A stretch of 64,000 bases of DNA, from NCBI GenBank assembly GCA_963764305.1, contig CAVXSD010000007.1, positions 62,001 through 126,000 of the forward strand. The letters are read 5' to 3'. Source of the stretch: Bog-473 sp963764305 (lineage in GTDB: Bacteria; Actinomycetota; Acidimicrobiia; Acidimicrobiales; RAAP-2). The first letter of the stretch is position 1. Each line of letters starts with the position of its first letter. Positions 30,082-38,664 of the stretch are shown here, piece by piece. Both the position numbers and the translations under genes were made by a program. The notes beneath the pieces were generated by a model. It had not been told where the DNA came from. It saw nothing but the letters and a program-made list of their open reading frames with translations, and made no database searches.

Positions 30082-30676
30082 ATGTCAGAGCGTCAGGGAC
30101 GCCGAATCGTGGCGCTTGTGCTGACGCACAATGCCCCGCAGTCACTCGCACGGTGCCTCGCTGCCATAGACGCCCAAGCTGACGTACCCGACGAAGTCCT
30201 GGGTCGTGGACAATGCGAGCCAACCACCGGTAGAGATGTCACTGCTCCCGAAATCCTCTGGGTCGTTGCGAGTCATCCGGTCGGAGGAGAATGGCGGACC
30301 CGCTGGCGGATGGGCGATTGCTTTGCACTACTTCCTGGCCAGTGATTTCACCCATGCCTGGCTGATGGACGACGATATGCTCCCAGAGCCGAAAGGTCTG
30401 GCCACCTTGTGGGATGCGGTGAGCGACGCTGCTGCATCTGCCTGTGTTTTTCCGATTGCCATTCAGCCCGATGGCTCGGTGGGCCGTTGGGGCTCATGGT
30501 GTGGCCTTCTCATCTCCCGGGAGATTGTGGAGACGGTGGGGCTACCGATGGAGGCACTGTTCTGGTGGGCAGAGGACACCGATTACTTGGAGTGGCGGAT
30601 CCCGGAAGCAGGCTATTCACGTGCGCGTAATCGACCAGGCGGTCGTGCATCACGATGCCATCCGCAGGCGGCCGGA
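30082..30676 (+). pseudogene. GT2 family glycosyltransferase, frameshifted and cut off by an IS remnant
   Basis: The ATG at 30082 begins MSERQGRRIVALVLTHNAP. An extra G in GGG at 30201-30203 breaks the frame. The next frame reads VDNASQPPVEMS, then RSEENGGPAGGWAIAL and AWLMDDDMLPEP, which holds the metal-binding DDD. WAEDTDYLEWRIPEAGY is the catalytic-base motif. A second frame change follows, and IHVRVIDQAVVHHD continues to about 30670. From there the sequence becomes transposase. The gene therefore lacks its C-terminal third. Confidence 0.8.
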
Positions 30677-31295
30677 GTCTTTGACGCCATCGCCACCGAA
30701 GCCATCGGTGCCTACGACAAGATCATCGGTCTCGATCTCTCCGAGGTGGCCGTCGACGGGAGTCTGCACAAAAGTTCATCCCAGCCCTGCTGGAGGTTAG
30801 GGAACGGGCAAGAACCCGACCGATCGGGCCAAGCTCGGGTGGAAGTGGTCGGTCCTCACCGACGCCAAGGGCATCCCCATCGGCTGGACCAGCGACGGGG
30901 CCAATCGCAACGACTCGCTCCTCCTCGAGCCCACCTTCGCCCACGCCGCCGAGCGCGGTCTTCTCGGCGACATCGAGACGATTTGGCTGGACCGGGGTTA
31001 CGACTCCGATCTCACGCGCCAGCGGCTGATCCGCCACCACATCGCTGACGCCGTGATCGCCAAGAAGCGCAAACGGGGCGAAACGAGCACGACCAAGAAG
31101 CAGCCGATGGGGTTGCGCTGGCCGGTCGAGCGCACCAACAGCTGGCTCTCGAACTTCGGTCAGCTGCGACGCAATACGGACCGCAAGCTCGTTCACCGCC
31201 TGGCCCAGTTCGCCCTCGCCGTCGCCTTCTTGCTCACGGCCAAGCTGATCGACTGGCGCAACCGCTGGTCACCGGGATGTGTGCCTATCCGCTGA
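30677..31295 (+). mobile_element. IS5-type transposase remnant (5'-truncated, frameshifted)
   Basis: The sequence contains the DDE catalytic parts of an IS5-family transposase. IIGLDLSEVAVDGSLHK holds the first Asp. After a frame change near 30790 comes GKNPTDRAKLGWKWSVLTD, then IWLDRGYDSDLTRQRL with the second Asp. GLRWPVERTNSWLSNFGQLRRN has the Glu, followed by the usual C-terminal end. The N-terminal 90-100 residues are missing and no inverted repeats were found, so it cannot move by itself. It lies directly after the broken GT2 and 5 bp from the convergent GT4 stop. Confidence 0.85.
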
Positions 31296-31300
31296 GCCTC

Positions 31301-32479
31301 TTAAGCGGGTGGTAAGTAGTCCTGCTCCCGATGCGAGTCCGGCGTTGGTCGTCGTGCCGCTGGTTCCGGACGTCCCGGATCAAGAGTGCGGCTGAGGACT
31401 GCGTCCACGGCATCGCCGGTGACAGCGATCGACATGTGTGCCCGAACCCATCCGCGTGATCTTTCACCCAGTCCAGGGTCGTCATGGCGCCAGTGCAAGT
31501 AGCGTGCAATGACCTCCGACAACGCAACGGCGTTGGCGGGCTCGACCAGCTGGTCGGGGAACCCTGCCATGGAAGCGGTCAGACCGCCGACGTCTGAGGC
31601 CACCACAGGCGTTCCGCATGCCATCGACTCATGCACGACCAGGCCCTGTGTCTCCGCGACGTCACTCGGCAGAACCAGGAGGTCGGCCGCCGCCATGAGC
31701 TCGGGAACGTCATTTCGTCGGCCGAGGAACATGGTGTTCCCGCCGGCGTGCATCAACTCTTCCTGGTAGTCCGGCTCGGTCGCTGCACCACACACCACGA
31801 CCTTCGGGCTGATTGTCATGCGATGAGCCGCCTCCAAGAGAAAATGCACGCCTTTGATCCGCTCCAGCCGACCGACATAGAGGATCATGTCTTCCGCGGG
31901 TAAGACGCCCAGAGCCGCCCTGACCGACGCACGCTCCGATTCGGGCCGTGGGTGGAACCGTTCCAGATCGACCCCCGTCGGGATGGTCGAAAGGCGGTCT
32001 GCGTGAAGGCCGGCGCGCTGCGACCACCGGAGGGAGGTGTCCTCGGATGGCACAATCACCTCGTCGGCCCGCCGGAGAAAGGCATTGAGCCATCGGGGTT
32101 GGTTGACGGGGGGAGGCAGGTGGAGATGGGCCACGACCGGAGCGCCGACGAGCCGGCCGATGGTCAGCGCGACGGGCACGTCGCCGGCGTTGTGCACATA
32201 GACGACCGACGGCCGGTGCCGAACACCGGATCGGATGGATCGAATGATCCCGAGTGTGGACGAGATTGGTGCCTCCCGCGAGGGAAGTGAGCCAGTGACC
32301 TCTGTTGTCTGGCTGACGAATGATTGCCAGCTCGGCCAGTAGTCGCCGATGCTCTGGTAGAAGAGGTCGACGTCCCAGCCACGGTCGGCAAGTTCACGCA
32401 AGATGGCGAGCTGCGACGCCTCTGTCCCGCCCACCGATCCGAGATGATCGGCAAACGTGAGGACACATCGAGCCGTCAT
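31301..32479 (-). CDS. GT4 family glycosyltransferase
   Basis: This 392-residue protein has N-domain GSVGGTEASQLAILREL, typical of GT4 enzymes, then VVAHLHLP and VIVPSEDTSLRW. The C-domain starts MILYVGRLERIKGVHFLLEA, and ETQGLVVHESMACGTPVVA is the donor-binding Glu motif. It is the last enzyme of the polysaccharide locus in this window, and the sequence after it encodes unrelated metabolism. Confidence 0.86.
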   Translation of the reverse strand: MTARCVLTFADHLGSVGGTEASQLAILRELADRGWDVDLFYQSIGDYWPSWQSFVSQTTEVTGSLPSREAPISSTLGIIRSIRSGVRHRPSVVYVHNAGDVPVALTIGRLVGAPVVAHLHLPPPVNQPRWLNAFLRRADEVIVPSEDTSLRWSQRAGLHADRLSTIPTGVDLERFHPRPESERASVRAALGVLPAEDMILYVGRLERIKGVHFLLEAAHRMTISPKVVVCGAATEPDYQEELMHAGGNTMFLGRRNDVPELMAAADLLVLPSDVAETQGLVVHESMACGTPVVASDVGGLTASMAGFPDQLVEPANAVALSEVIARYLHWRHDDPGLGERSRGWVRAHMSIAVTGDAVDAVLSRTLDPGRPEPAARRPTPDSHREQDYLPPA

Positions 32480-32518
32480 ACGTGTCCCTCCAATACCGCT
32501 CGGCTCATCCGGACATCC

Positions 32519-33676
32519 TTACCGAGGAGCGCGCGGCATTCCCAACCCGATCATTGCGATGATGTCGCGCTGGACCTCATTCGTCCCACCCCCGAAGGTG
32601 AAGATCGTCTGACTCCGGGCCTGCTGCTCGAGCCGACCACACAGCGCCGCCCCCGGCGAGCCTTCGACCAGGTAGCCCGCCTGACCGACCACGTCGAGCA
32701 GTGTTCGATAGACCTCCAGGGCCAGCTCGGTGCCGTAGACCTTGGTGGCCGACGCATCGGCTGGATTCAACCCCTTGCCGGAAGCCCACGCCACCTTCCA
32801 GTTCAGAAGTTTCAACACTTCGACCTTTGCCTGCACCCTGGCCAAGGTGATCTGGACCCACTCATGATCCATCAGCGTGCGCCCGTTCTTCAGTCGATGT
32901 TCCTGCGCCCAACGACGCACGTCGGTGAGGCTCCTGAGCAGACCCGAAGCCGGGCAGATCGCCACCCGTTCGTGATTGAGCTGGTTGGTGATCAGCTTCC
33001 AGCCCTGGTTCTCTGCGCCGACGAGGTTCGCGGCGGGGACCCGGACGTCCTCGTAGAACGTGGAGCTGGTGATGTCGCCTGCAATGGTGGGCAACGGGTC
33101 CCAGTGAAACCCTGGAGTGTCGACGGGCACGATGAACACCGAGAGACCCTTGTGCTTGGGAGCATCGGGATCGGTCCGGGCTGCCAGCCAGACGTAATCG
33201 GCATACTGGATCGCGCTGGTGAAGATCTTCTGCCCGTTGATCACGTACTCGTCTCCGTCGCGTACGGCCCGTGTCTTGAGTGAAGCCAGATCCGTGCCCG
33301 CCGAGGGCTCGGTGTAGCCGATGGAGAAGTGGACTTCCCCCCTAAGGATCCCCGGCAGGATCCGCCGCTTCTGCTCGTCGGTGCCGAGGGCCATGAGAGT
33401 CGGACCGACGCTGTTCAGGGTCAGGAGCGGGAGGGGCACACCGGCCCAGTGGGACTCCTCGACGAAGATCATCTGATCGATGGGCCCCCGGGCCTGACCG
33501 CCGTACTCGAGGGGCCACCCGAGGCCCAGCCAGCCGTCGTGGCCCATCCGGCGGATGTACCGGGTGTAGGGCGGCTCGTCTTGGGCCGAACCCTCGACGT
33601 CGGCAACGAGCCCCTCGAAATACTCGCGGAGCCGGCCCTGCAAGTTCCGCTGTTCTTCCGTGAACTCCAGGTACAC
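32519..33676 (-). CDS. Acyl-CoA dehydrogenase
   Basis: From the GTG at 33676 (GGAGG 4 nt upstream) the protein begins VYLEFTEEQRNLQGRLREYF, the standard N-domain. The frame is open 15 codons further. IGYTEPSAGTDLASLKTRA is the FAD/substrate motif, IFTSAIQYADYVWLAART follows, and FGGGTNEVQRDIIAMIGLG is the C-terminal FAD-binding motif. It performs alpha,beta-dehydrogenation of an acyl-CoA with electron transfer to ETF. The substrate could be a fatty acid or a steroid side chain. It stands alone here. Confidence 0.87.
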   Translation of the reverse strand: MYLEFTEEQRNLQGRLREYFEGLVADVEGSAQDEPPYTRYIRRMGHDGWLGLGWPLEYGGQARGPIDQMIFVEESHWAGVPLPLLTLNSVGPTLMALGTDEQKRRILPGILRGEVHFSIGYTEPSAGTDLASLKTRAVRDGDEYVINGQKIFTSAIQYADYVWLAARTDPDAPKHKGLSVFIVPVDTPGFHWDPLPTIAGDITSSTFYEDVRVPAANLVGAENQGWKLITNQLNHERVAICPASGLLRSLTDVRRWAQEHRLKNGRTLMDHEWVQITLARVQAKVEVLKLLNWKVAWASGKGLNPADASATKVYGTELALEVYRTLLDVVGQAGYLVEGSPGAALCGRLEQQARSQTIFTFGGGTNEVQRDIIAMIGLGMPRAPR

Positions 33677-33775
33677 GTGACCTCCGGTCAACATCTCTCT
33701 CGTCCCTGGAGAGAGCATCATCGCGGGGAGATCATCCTCCCCGATGACCCGACGGGGCTTTCGACGTAATTGACC

Positions 33776-34870
33776 CTACGGCGTCGCCGTGAGCCCGCCA
33801 ATCGCCAGTGACCCGTCGCCGGTGGCGGCCGGGCCGTTCGTGACGCTCTGCTCCTGGTGCGCCACCTCCCCCTCTCCGCCGGTTGTCCCGTCCCCGGACT
33901 GACCCGGCATCGGAGGAGCGTTATCGAGGAAGTCGGCTGTGGGCACGAAGAACAGTGTGCCGGTCATCGCGGTGGAGAAATCGAGGATCCGGTCGTAGTT
34001 GCCGGGCGGGTCCCCGAGGAACATGCGCTGGAGCATCAGCTCGGTGACCGCGGGGGTCGCGGCGTACCCGATGAAATACGTGCCGAACTCCCCCGCTCCC
34101 AGCGACCCGAAGGGCATGTTCTCCCGCAGGATCTGGCGCTGGGTGCCATCGGGCTCAACGATGGTGTTCAGCGCCACATGTGAGTTGGAAGGCTTGACGT
34201 CATCGTCCATCTCGACGTTGGAGAGCTTGGCGCGCCCGATCACGCGCTCCTGCTCCTCGACCGTCAGGGCATCCCAGGCGGCCATGTCATGCACGTACCT
34301 CTGGACGATGACGTAGCTCCCGCCGGCGAACGCCGGATCTTCCGCCCCTATGGCCACGGCAGCCTCGGCTGCCGAGCCGGTCGGGTTCTCGGTCCCGTCG
34401 ACAAAGCCGAGCAGGTCCCGCTCATCGAAGTATTTGAAGCCGTGTACCTCATCGACCACCGTCGCGGCCCCCGCCAGCCGCCCGACCACGAGGGAGGCCA
34501 GCTCCCAACACAGATCCATCGTTGCGGCGCGGATGTGGAACAACAGATCACCCGGAGTCGCCGCAGCCCGGTGCCGACCGCCGTCGAGCTCCTGGAACGG
34601 ATGGAGGTCGGCCGGCCGAGGACCGGCGAACAGGCGGTCCCACGCCGTCGATCCCACTCCCGCCACGACGGCCAGCCCACCCTCAGGGGAGCGGAAGGCA
34701 ACCGTCCGGGCCAGCCCGGACAGGTCGGCGAGCAGGTTGCGGACAACCGATGTCCCGCCGTCGTCGATCGTCAGGACGAGGATGACTGCGCTGGCCGTGA
34801 GCGGGGTGAGCACGGGCTGCGCCACAGGCGGTCCCGCAACGGCCTCCGGGCTCTGTGCGAGGTTTGTCAT
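33776..34870 (-). CDS. DyP-type haem peroxidase, probable encapsulin cargo
   Basis: The protein has 364 residues. GFVDGTENP carries the distal Asp158, PSNSHVALN the proximal haem His231, and QILRENMPFGSLG the distal Arg249. FFVPTADFLDN ends the catalytic domain. A 45-residue flexible, Gly/Ala/Glu-rich tail then ends in DGSLAIGGLTATP, which matches the DGSLxIGSL cargo peptide that directs DyP enzymes into encapsulin nanocompartments. No encapsulin gene is visible in the window. The peptide match is seen in the sequence; targeting is inferred. Confidence 0.92.
   Translation of the reverse strand: MTNLAQSPEAVAGPPVAQPVLTPLTASAVILVLTIDDGGTSVVRNLLADLSGLARTVAFRSPEGGLAVVAGVGSTAWDRLFAGPRPADLHPFQELDGGRHRAAATPGDLLFHIRAATMDLCWELASLVVGRLAGAATVVDEVHGFKYFDERDLLGFVDGTENPTGSAAEAAVAIGAEDPAFAGGSYVIVQRYVHDMAAWDALTVEEQERVIGRAKLSNVEMDDDVKPSNSHVALNTIVEPDGTQRQILRENMPFGSLGAGEFGTYFIGYAATPAVTELMLQRMFLGDPPGNYDRILDFSTAMTGTLFFVPTADFLDNAPPMPGQSGDGTTGGEGEVAHQEQSVTNGPAATGDGSLAIGGLTATP
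33791..33817 (-). other. Encapsulin cargo-loading peptide (DyP residues 352-360)
   Basis: DGSLAIGGL is followed by four residues before the stop. The known loading peptide of DyP peroxidases has the form DGSLGIGSLK; here Ala and Gly replace Gly and Ser. A long disordered linker before it is also typical. Confidence 0.7.
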
Positions 34871-35722
34871 AGACGTTCTCCCGCGTCCTCTTCTGTGGTC
34901 TTCGAGCCGACGGGATCACGACGGCCCCGGGATATGTTCGGACGAGTGCGAGCGTAGCGGTGCTCGCTCTCGCTCCGGAATCGATCGTGTCCGACCATAC
35001 GAAGCGATTCGACTCGATGGCGCGCGAATGGTCTCGCCACGGAGATGGGAGCTTGCGCTCCGGCACGGGGACCCCCGGGGCAACAGGGTTCTTCCACCCA
35101 AAGTGCCACGGTGGCGGTGTCCTCGGGAACGTCGCAACCTGGTCGCCGCGGGCGTAGTCGAAGAAAATTGGCGCATTGGCTGGTGGACCATCGCACGCCC
35201 TGCCCGATCTCTGGAGGCCGCTTTCGGCACGTTGCGAGTTGGCTTGCTCACGGCGTACAGAACCTCCCTGTCGATCAGACACCCGGTGTCCCCGATCCCC
35301 AGTGTGCCACCCGGCGCCTGCAGGAACGGCGAAGGGCTTGGCCGGGCACCGGGACCTCAGCCGTGGCCACCAGGGCGAGATGGTCGGCTGCATTCCCAGG
35401 CCCGCCAACAGGGAAAACCGCTCGGATCACGGTGCCGGCGCGCAGAAACCCGGAGAGGCGACGAACGGGCAGTGCATCGTTGGATTACCGTGCCAGACGC
35501 GATTCGGCCGGCGCCCCCTCCGGGGGGAATCGGGGGGTGAGGACCAGGGGCGCCGGCCGTCTCGCTGTGAGAAGCCTAAAGGCCTTCTGTAAGCGTGGGC
35601 TGTGGAGTGCGTTACGAACTTGTGGCATTTGTGACGCGAAACGGCCGGCTGGCAGTCGTCTGGTGGACGAATCGTGCACCGGGGACACCGAGCAGGGCAC
35701 CCCCGACGATTCGACCTGGCAG
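34871..35722. other. Intergenic region, 852 bp
   Basis: This is one of the longest gene-free stretches. Open frames on both strands are Arg/Pro-rich with no family resemblance and no ribosome sites. A weak imperfect hairpin (AGAAGCCTAAAGGCCTTCT at about 35570-35588) is the only structure noted. It may be decayed sequence. Confidence 0.35.
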
Positions 35723-36232
35723 TCACTCGTCCGACTGAAGATGGATGAGGACGGCAACGTCAGCCTGGTCCTTCATCGTGGTAGACGGATCGTCGCCGTG
35801 CGGTTCGGACTTGTCCTCGATCAGTGACGAGAGGGTCACGATGTGCGCAGTCACGCCTTCGAGTTCCATCACATCATCTCCGAAGGCGCCGTCGGGCCAA
35901 CGGCCGCGGCCCTCGGCAAGCGGGGTGTACACCACGCCGTTCACGTCGCGAGCAAGAAACGCGAGGTCCAGACGAGTCGATCCGTGCACATATTCGGTGT
36001 ACCCGTCCTCACCGAATCGCGTGCTGCGCTTCCATCCATCCCGGCGGAGCACCATGTCAACACGATCGAGGTCGGCCTTCCAGACGGCAATATCGATGTC
36101 CTCGTGAGTCCGGGTGATGTTCCGAGCATGGAAATCGACGGCCCACCCGCCGAAGAGCCAATAGTCGATTTCGTGCCTTCCGAATAGCTCGTGCAACCGC
36201 TCTATCGCGTCGAGCTGACCTACCTCCGTCAT
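35723..36232 (-). CDS. Aminoglycoside/lincosamide-type nucleotidyltransferase family protein
   Basis: YWLFGGWAVDFHARNITRTHEDIDIAVW is the Pol-beta-like nucleotidyltransferase motif (GGWAxD with R-x-H-x-DxD), as in the aminoglycoside-2''-adenylyltransferase-like family PF10706. The 169-residue length from the ATG at 36232 is near normal; an upstream in-frame start at 36268 is possible. FLARDVNGVVYTPL and the C-terminal helix follow. Members nucleotidylate small antibiotics, but many are of unknown substrate, so resistance is not established. Confidence 0.8.
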   Translation of the reverse strand: MTEVGQLDAIERLHELFGRHEIDYWLFGGWAVDFHARNITRTHEDIDIAVWKADLDRVDMVLRRDGWKRSTRFGEDGYTEYVHGSTRLDLAFLARDVNGVVYTPLAEGRGRWPDGAFGDDVMELEGVTAHIVTLSSLIEDKSEPHGDDPSTTMKDQADVAVLIHLQSDE

Positions 36233-36377
36233 TGCCGGAATCCTATGCATGCGATCATCGGAACCCACGGGGACTCAGATCTCTCGATTCTGGCGAAGAC
36301 TGCGACTCCCCTGCAGGGCTGGCGAACCGGTGTGGTCCTTCTGAGTTGCGGTCTGGACTTGCGGCCGTCCTGTTTGA

Positions 36378-36929
36378 ATGGGCTCCATGACTCTTTATGC
36401 GATTGGTGAAGAACGACCGCGAATCCACCCCGAGGCTTACATCCACCCAGAAGCGGTTCTGATCGGCGAGGTTCATATCGGATCGCAATCAAGTGTCTGG
36501 CCGGGGGTCGTCATTCGTGCCGACAATGGACCGATCGTCATCGGTGCTCGGACGTCCATACAGGACGGAACTGTCATCCACACCCAATCCATGAATCCCA
36601 CCCGGGTCGGGGCCGATTGCGTGATCGGCCATTTGGCGCACCTGGAAGGCTGTCTCCTCGAAGATCTCGTTCTCATCGGTTCAGGCGCGGTCGTCCTCGA
36701 GCGGGTCATCTGCCGATCATCCTCGCTCGTGGGAGCGGGTGCCGTCGTGTCCCCCGGCACCGAGGTCCCCGCCGGTGCAATGGCCCTTGGAGTTCCAGCC
36801 CGCATAAGACTTGGAGCCGTCGATCCGCGTTCGGTGGGGGCCCGCGCGGAGGCGTACTCAACAAGGCACCTGCCCCAGCATCGCGACGGCAGTCACGAAG
36901 TGACCATGGCGGAGTGCCTCGAACGTTGA
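36378..36929 (+). CDS. Gamma-carbonic-anhydrase-like hexapeptide-repeat protein
   Basis: Left-handed beta-helix repeats run through residues 20-140 (for example SSVWPGVVIRADNGPIVIG and SLVGAGAVVSPGTEVPAG). VIHTQS has the first metal His (68), and VIGHLAHLEGC has His85. The position normally held by the third zinc His in GHxxxLHGC is Glu90, with a His at 88 instead. Such proteins include gamma-carbonic anhydrases and thioester-handling PaaY types. The changed ligand makes carbonic anhydrase activity doubtful. Confidence 0.82.
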   Translation: MGSMTLYAIGEERPRIHPEAYIHPEAVLIGEVHIGSQSSVWPGVVIRADNGPIVIGARTSIQDGTVIHTQSMNPTRVGADCVIGHLAHLEGCLLEDLVLIGSGAVVLERVICRSSSLVGAGAVVSPGTEVPAGAMALGVPARIRLGAVDPRSVGARAEAYSTRHLPQHRDGSHEVTMAECLER

Positions 36930-37077
36930 TGCACGTTGACGCCGTTGGTTCGCGTAGCGGGCGATCGCACCGCGACAAACTCCTCAGCCCAACGACATCG
37001 GGGGCTCGATTCGTCTGCAGCTGGACAACGCACATTTAGTCTGGAGAAATCCCTATTGAGACTCGGGAGGTCGCTCC

Positions 37078-37773
37078 ATGTCGAGATCCGTGCTCTACAT
37101 GTCGATGTCACTTGACGGGTACGTCTCTGGCCCCAACGACAACCCAGGCAACCCTGGCGGCGACAACTTCATGCGGCTGCACGAGTGGTTCGGGTTTGAT
37201 TCGGAGCCCAATCCGAGCGCGGAGACAATCGATCCGTCTGGAATTGGCAAACAGTTCCTCGAAGAAGTCAAAGCGACCGGCTCGGTACTCACCGGTCGCA
37301 ACACTGCGGAACAGACCGAACACTGGGGCGGCGATCACCACGACGGCGTCCGGATCTTTGTGCCGAGTCACCGGCCGCCGGGACCTTCCGTCGAGAAGTA
37401 CCCACTGGTGACGTATGTGGCAGACGGGATCGCCAGCGCGATGGAACAGGCGAAGGCCGCTGCCGGTGACCGCAATGTCCTCGTCCATGGCGCGTCGACG
37501 GCACAGACGGCCCTGATGGCGGGTGTGCTCGATGAATTGCAGATCCACCAAGTCCCAGTGCTGTTCGGTGGCGGACGCCGGCTGTTCGACGTGTTGCCGG
37601 TCAGAATCGAGTTGGAGATCGTTCGGGTGATCGACACGCCTGAGGCCACTCACATTCGCTACCGCGTTGTCTGTAGCGTAAAGAGCACAGGTCGTGTGGG
37701 CGATCGACAAGAAGGGGAGAGGAGGATTGCAGCTGCCACCTTCTCAGAGGGACTCACCGCATACGTAAAATGA
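37078..37773 (+). CDS. Dihydrofolate-reductase-like protein (RibD C-terminal domain)
   Basis: The protein reads VLYMSMSLDGYVSGPND, the N-terminal strand and loop of the RibD C-terminal/DHFR fold. KATGSVLTGRNTAE binds the cofactor, and VLVHGASTAQTALMAGVLDEL and HQVPVLFGGGRRLFDVLP are standard. The usual end THIRYRV is followed by about 30 extra residues rich in charged amino acids that look unlike the family. Frame loss near the 3' end is possible. Substrate is unknown; such proteins are common orphans. Confidence 0.85.
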   Translation: MSRSVLYMSMSLDGYVSGPNDNPGNPGGDNFMRLHEWFGFDSEPNPSAETIDPSGIGKQFLEEVKATGSVLTGRNTAEQTEHWGGDHHDGVRIFVPSHRPPGPSVEKYPLVTYVADGIASAMEQAKAAAGDRNVLVHGASTAQTALMAGVLDELQIHQVPVLFGGGRRLFDVLPVRIELEIVRVIDTPEATHIRYRVVCSVKSTGRVGDRQEGERRIAAATFSEGLTAYVK

Positions 37774-37855
37774 AGGCAGCAGCCCACGGCGGCCCGGGGT
37801 CACCTGGTTGCGCTGACCGATGGAGAGGGTCCAGAGTCGAGAAGAAGGAGAAATC

Positions 37856-38212
37856 GTGGACGAAGGCCGCCAAGTGTCATACGAGGCTTTGCCGGTAGGG
37901 GCAGCTGTCCTCAGTTCGACGGATACCCAATTCGGTACGGTCGAACATGTTCTGCAAATTCCCGAGCTGGACATTTTCGACGGCATCGCGGTCAAGACCG
38001 AGCATGGTCTGCGCTTCGTGGATCGGGATCAGATCACGGAGATTACGACGACCCTCGTACGATGCACTTTGACCGACGACGAGGCCGCGAACTTGCCCGC
38101 GCCCAAGGGCGCCCTGGTTCTGCATCCCGATACTGCCCGCGACGAGGGCCCATCGCTGACGGCCCGATTCGGCCGGCTGTTCGGGCGGCAGCACTGGAAG
38201 GAACTGGAGTAG
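37856..38212 (+). CDS. PRC-barrel-like small protein
   Basis: GTG at 37856 has GAAGGAG 6 nt upstream, so it is preferred over the ATG at 37820. The 118-residue protein has a beta-rich domain (VGAAVLSSTDTQFGTVEHVL, IFDGIAVKTEHGLRFVDRDQI) like PRC-barrel proteins. A conserved Ala/Pro turn and a basic C-terminal end follow. No enzyme motif is present. A role in RNA or envelope processes is only a guess. Confidence 0.65.
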   Translation: MDEGRQVSYEALPVGAAVLSSTDTQFGTVEHVLQIPELDIFDGIAVKTEHGLRFVDRDQITEITTTLVRCTLTDDEAANLPAPKGALVLHPDTARDEGPSLTARFGRLFGRQHWKELE

Positions 38213-38664
38213 GCCACCTCCCGCCAGGACTCTGCCTTCAACAGCCCCGGAGGCGATCGTGGTTGGGAACGCTGCAAGCCCAGTTCGCGGCCGACTGGCC
38301 GGTGTGTCCCGCTCGACGAGGAGGTGTGGCTCGAGCACCTCGCCCCGTGGCAGGCGGACCGCGAGCGCCGAGCGGCGACGATTCCAACTCCCCGGCTGGA
38401 AGCACCGTCCGTGACGGGTCCACATCGTGGGCCGACGAACGTCTCATGATCGGGGCAATCTCGTTGGCCCGGGGCAAGAGCTCGTCAGACCTCGGAGCGG
38501 ATGACCACAGCCTGCAGACGGGGCGAGGACTCTGCAAGACCTCGAGCGGAGTCCTCTGAAATCGCCTCCCAGACCAGCCTGGAACGGGCGTTCACGAGAT
38601 GCCCAGGCTCTCGGCAAGGGGACATGCCCACTGCGCCGAGCGTCGCGGCCTTAGCGTTGAGGTC
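38213..38664. other. Intergenic region, 452 bp
   Basis: No supported gene. Open frames on both strands are rich in Arg, Ser and Pro. It should hold the promoter of the S11-like gene. Confidence 0.35.

Noticed and set aside
35723..36232. Calling the nucleotidyltransferase an antibiotic-resistance gene
   Set aside because: The fold motif is present but the substrate cannot be read from sequence.
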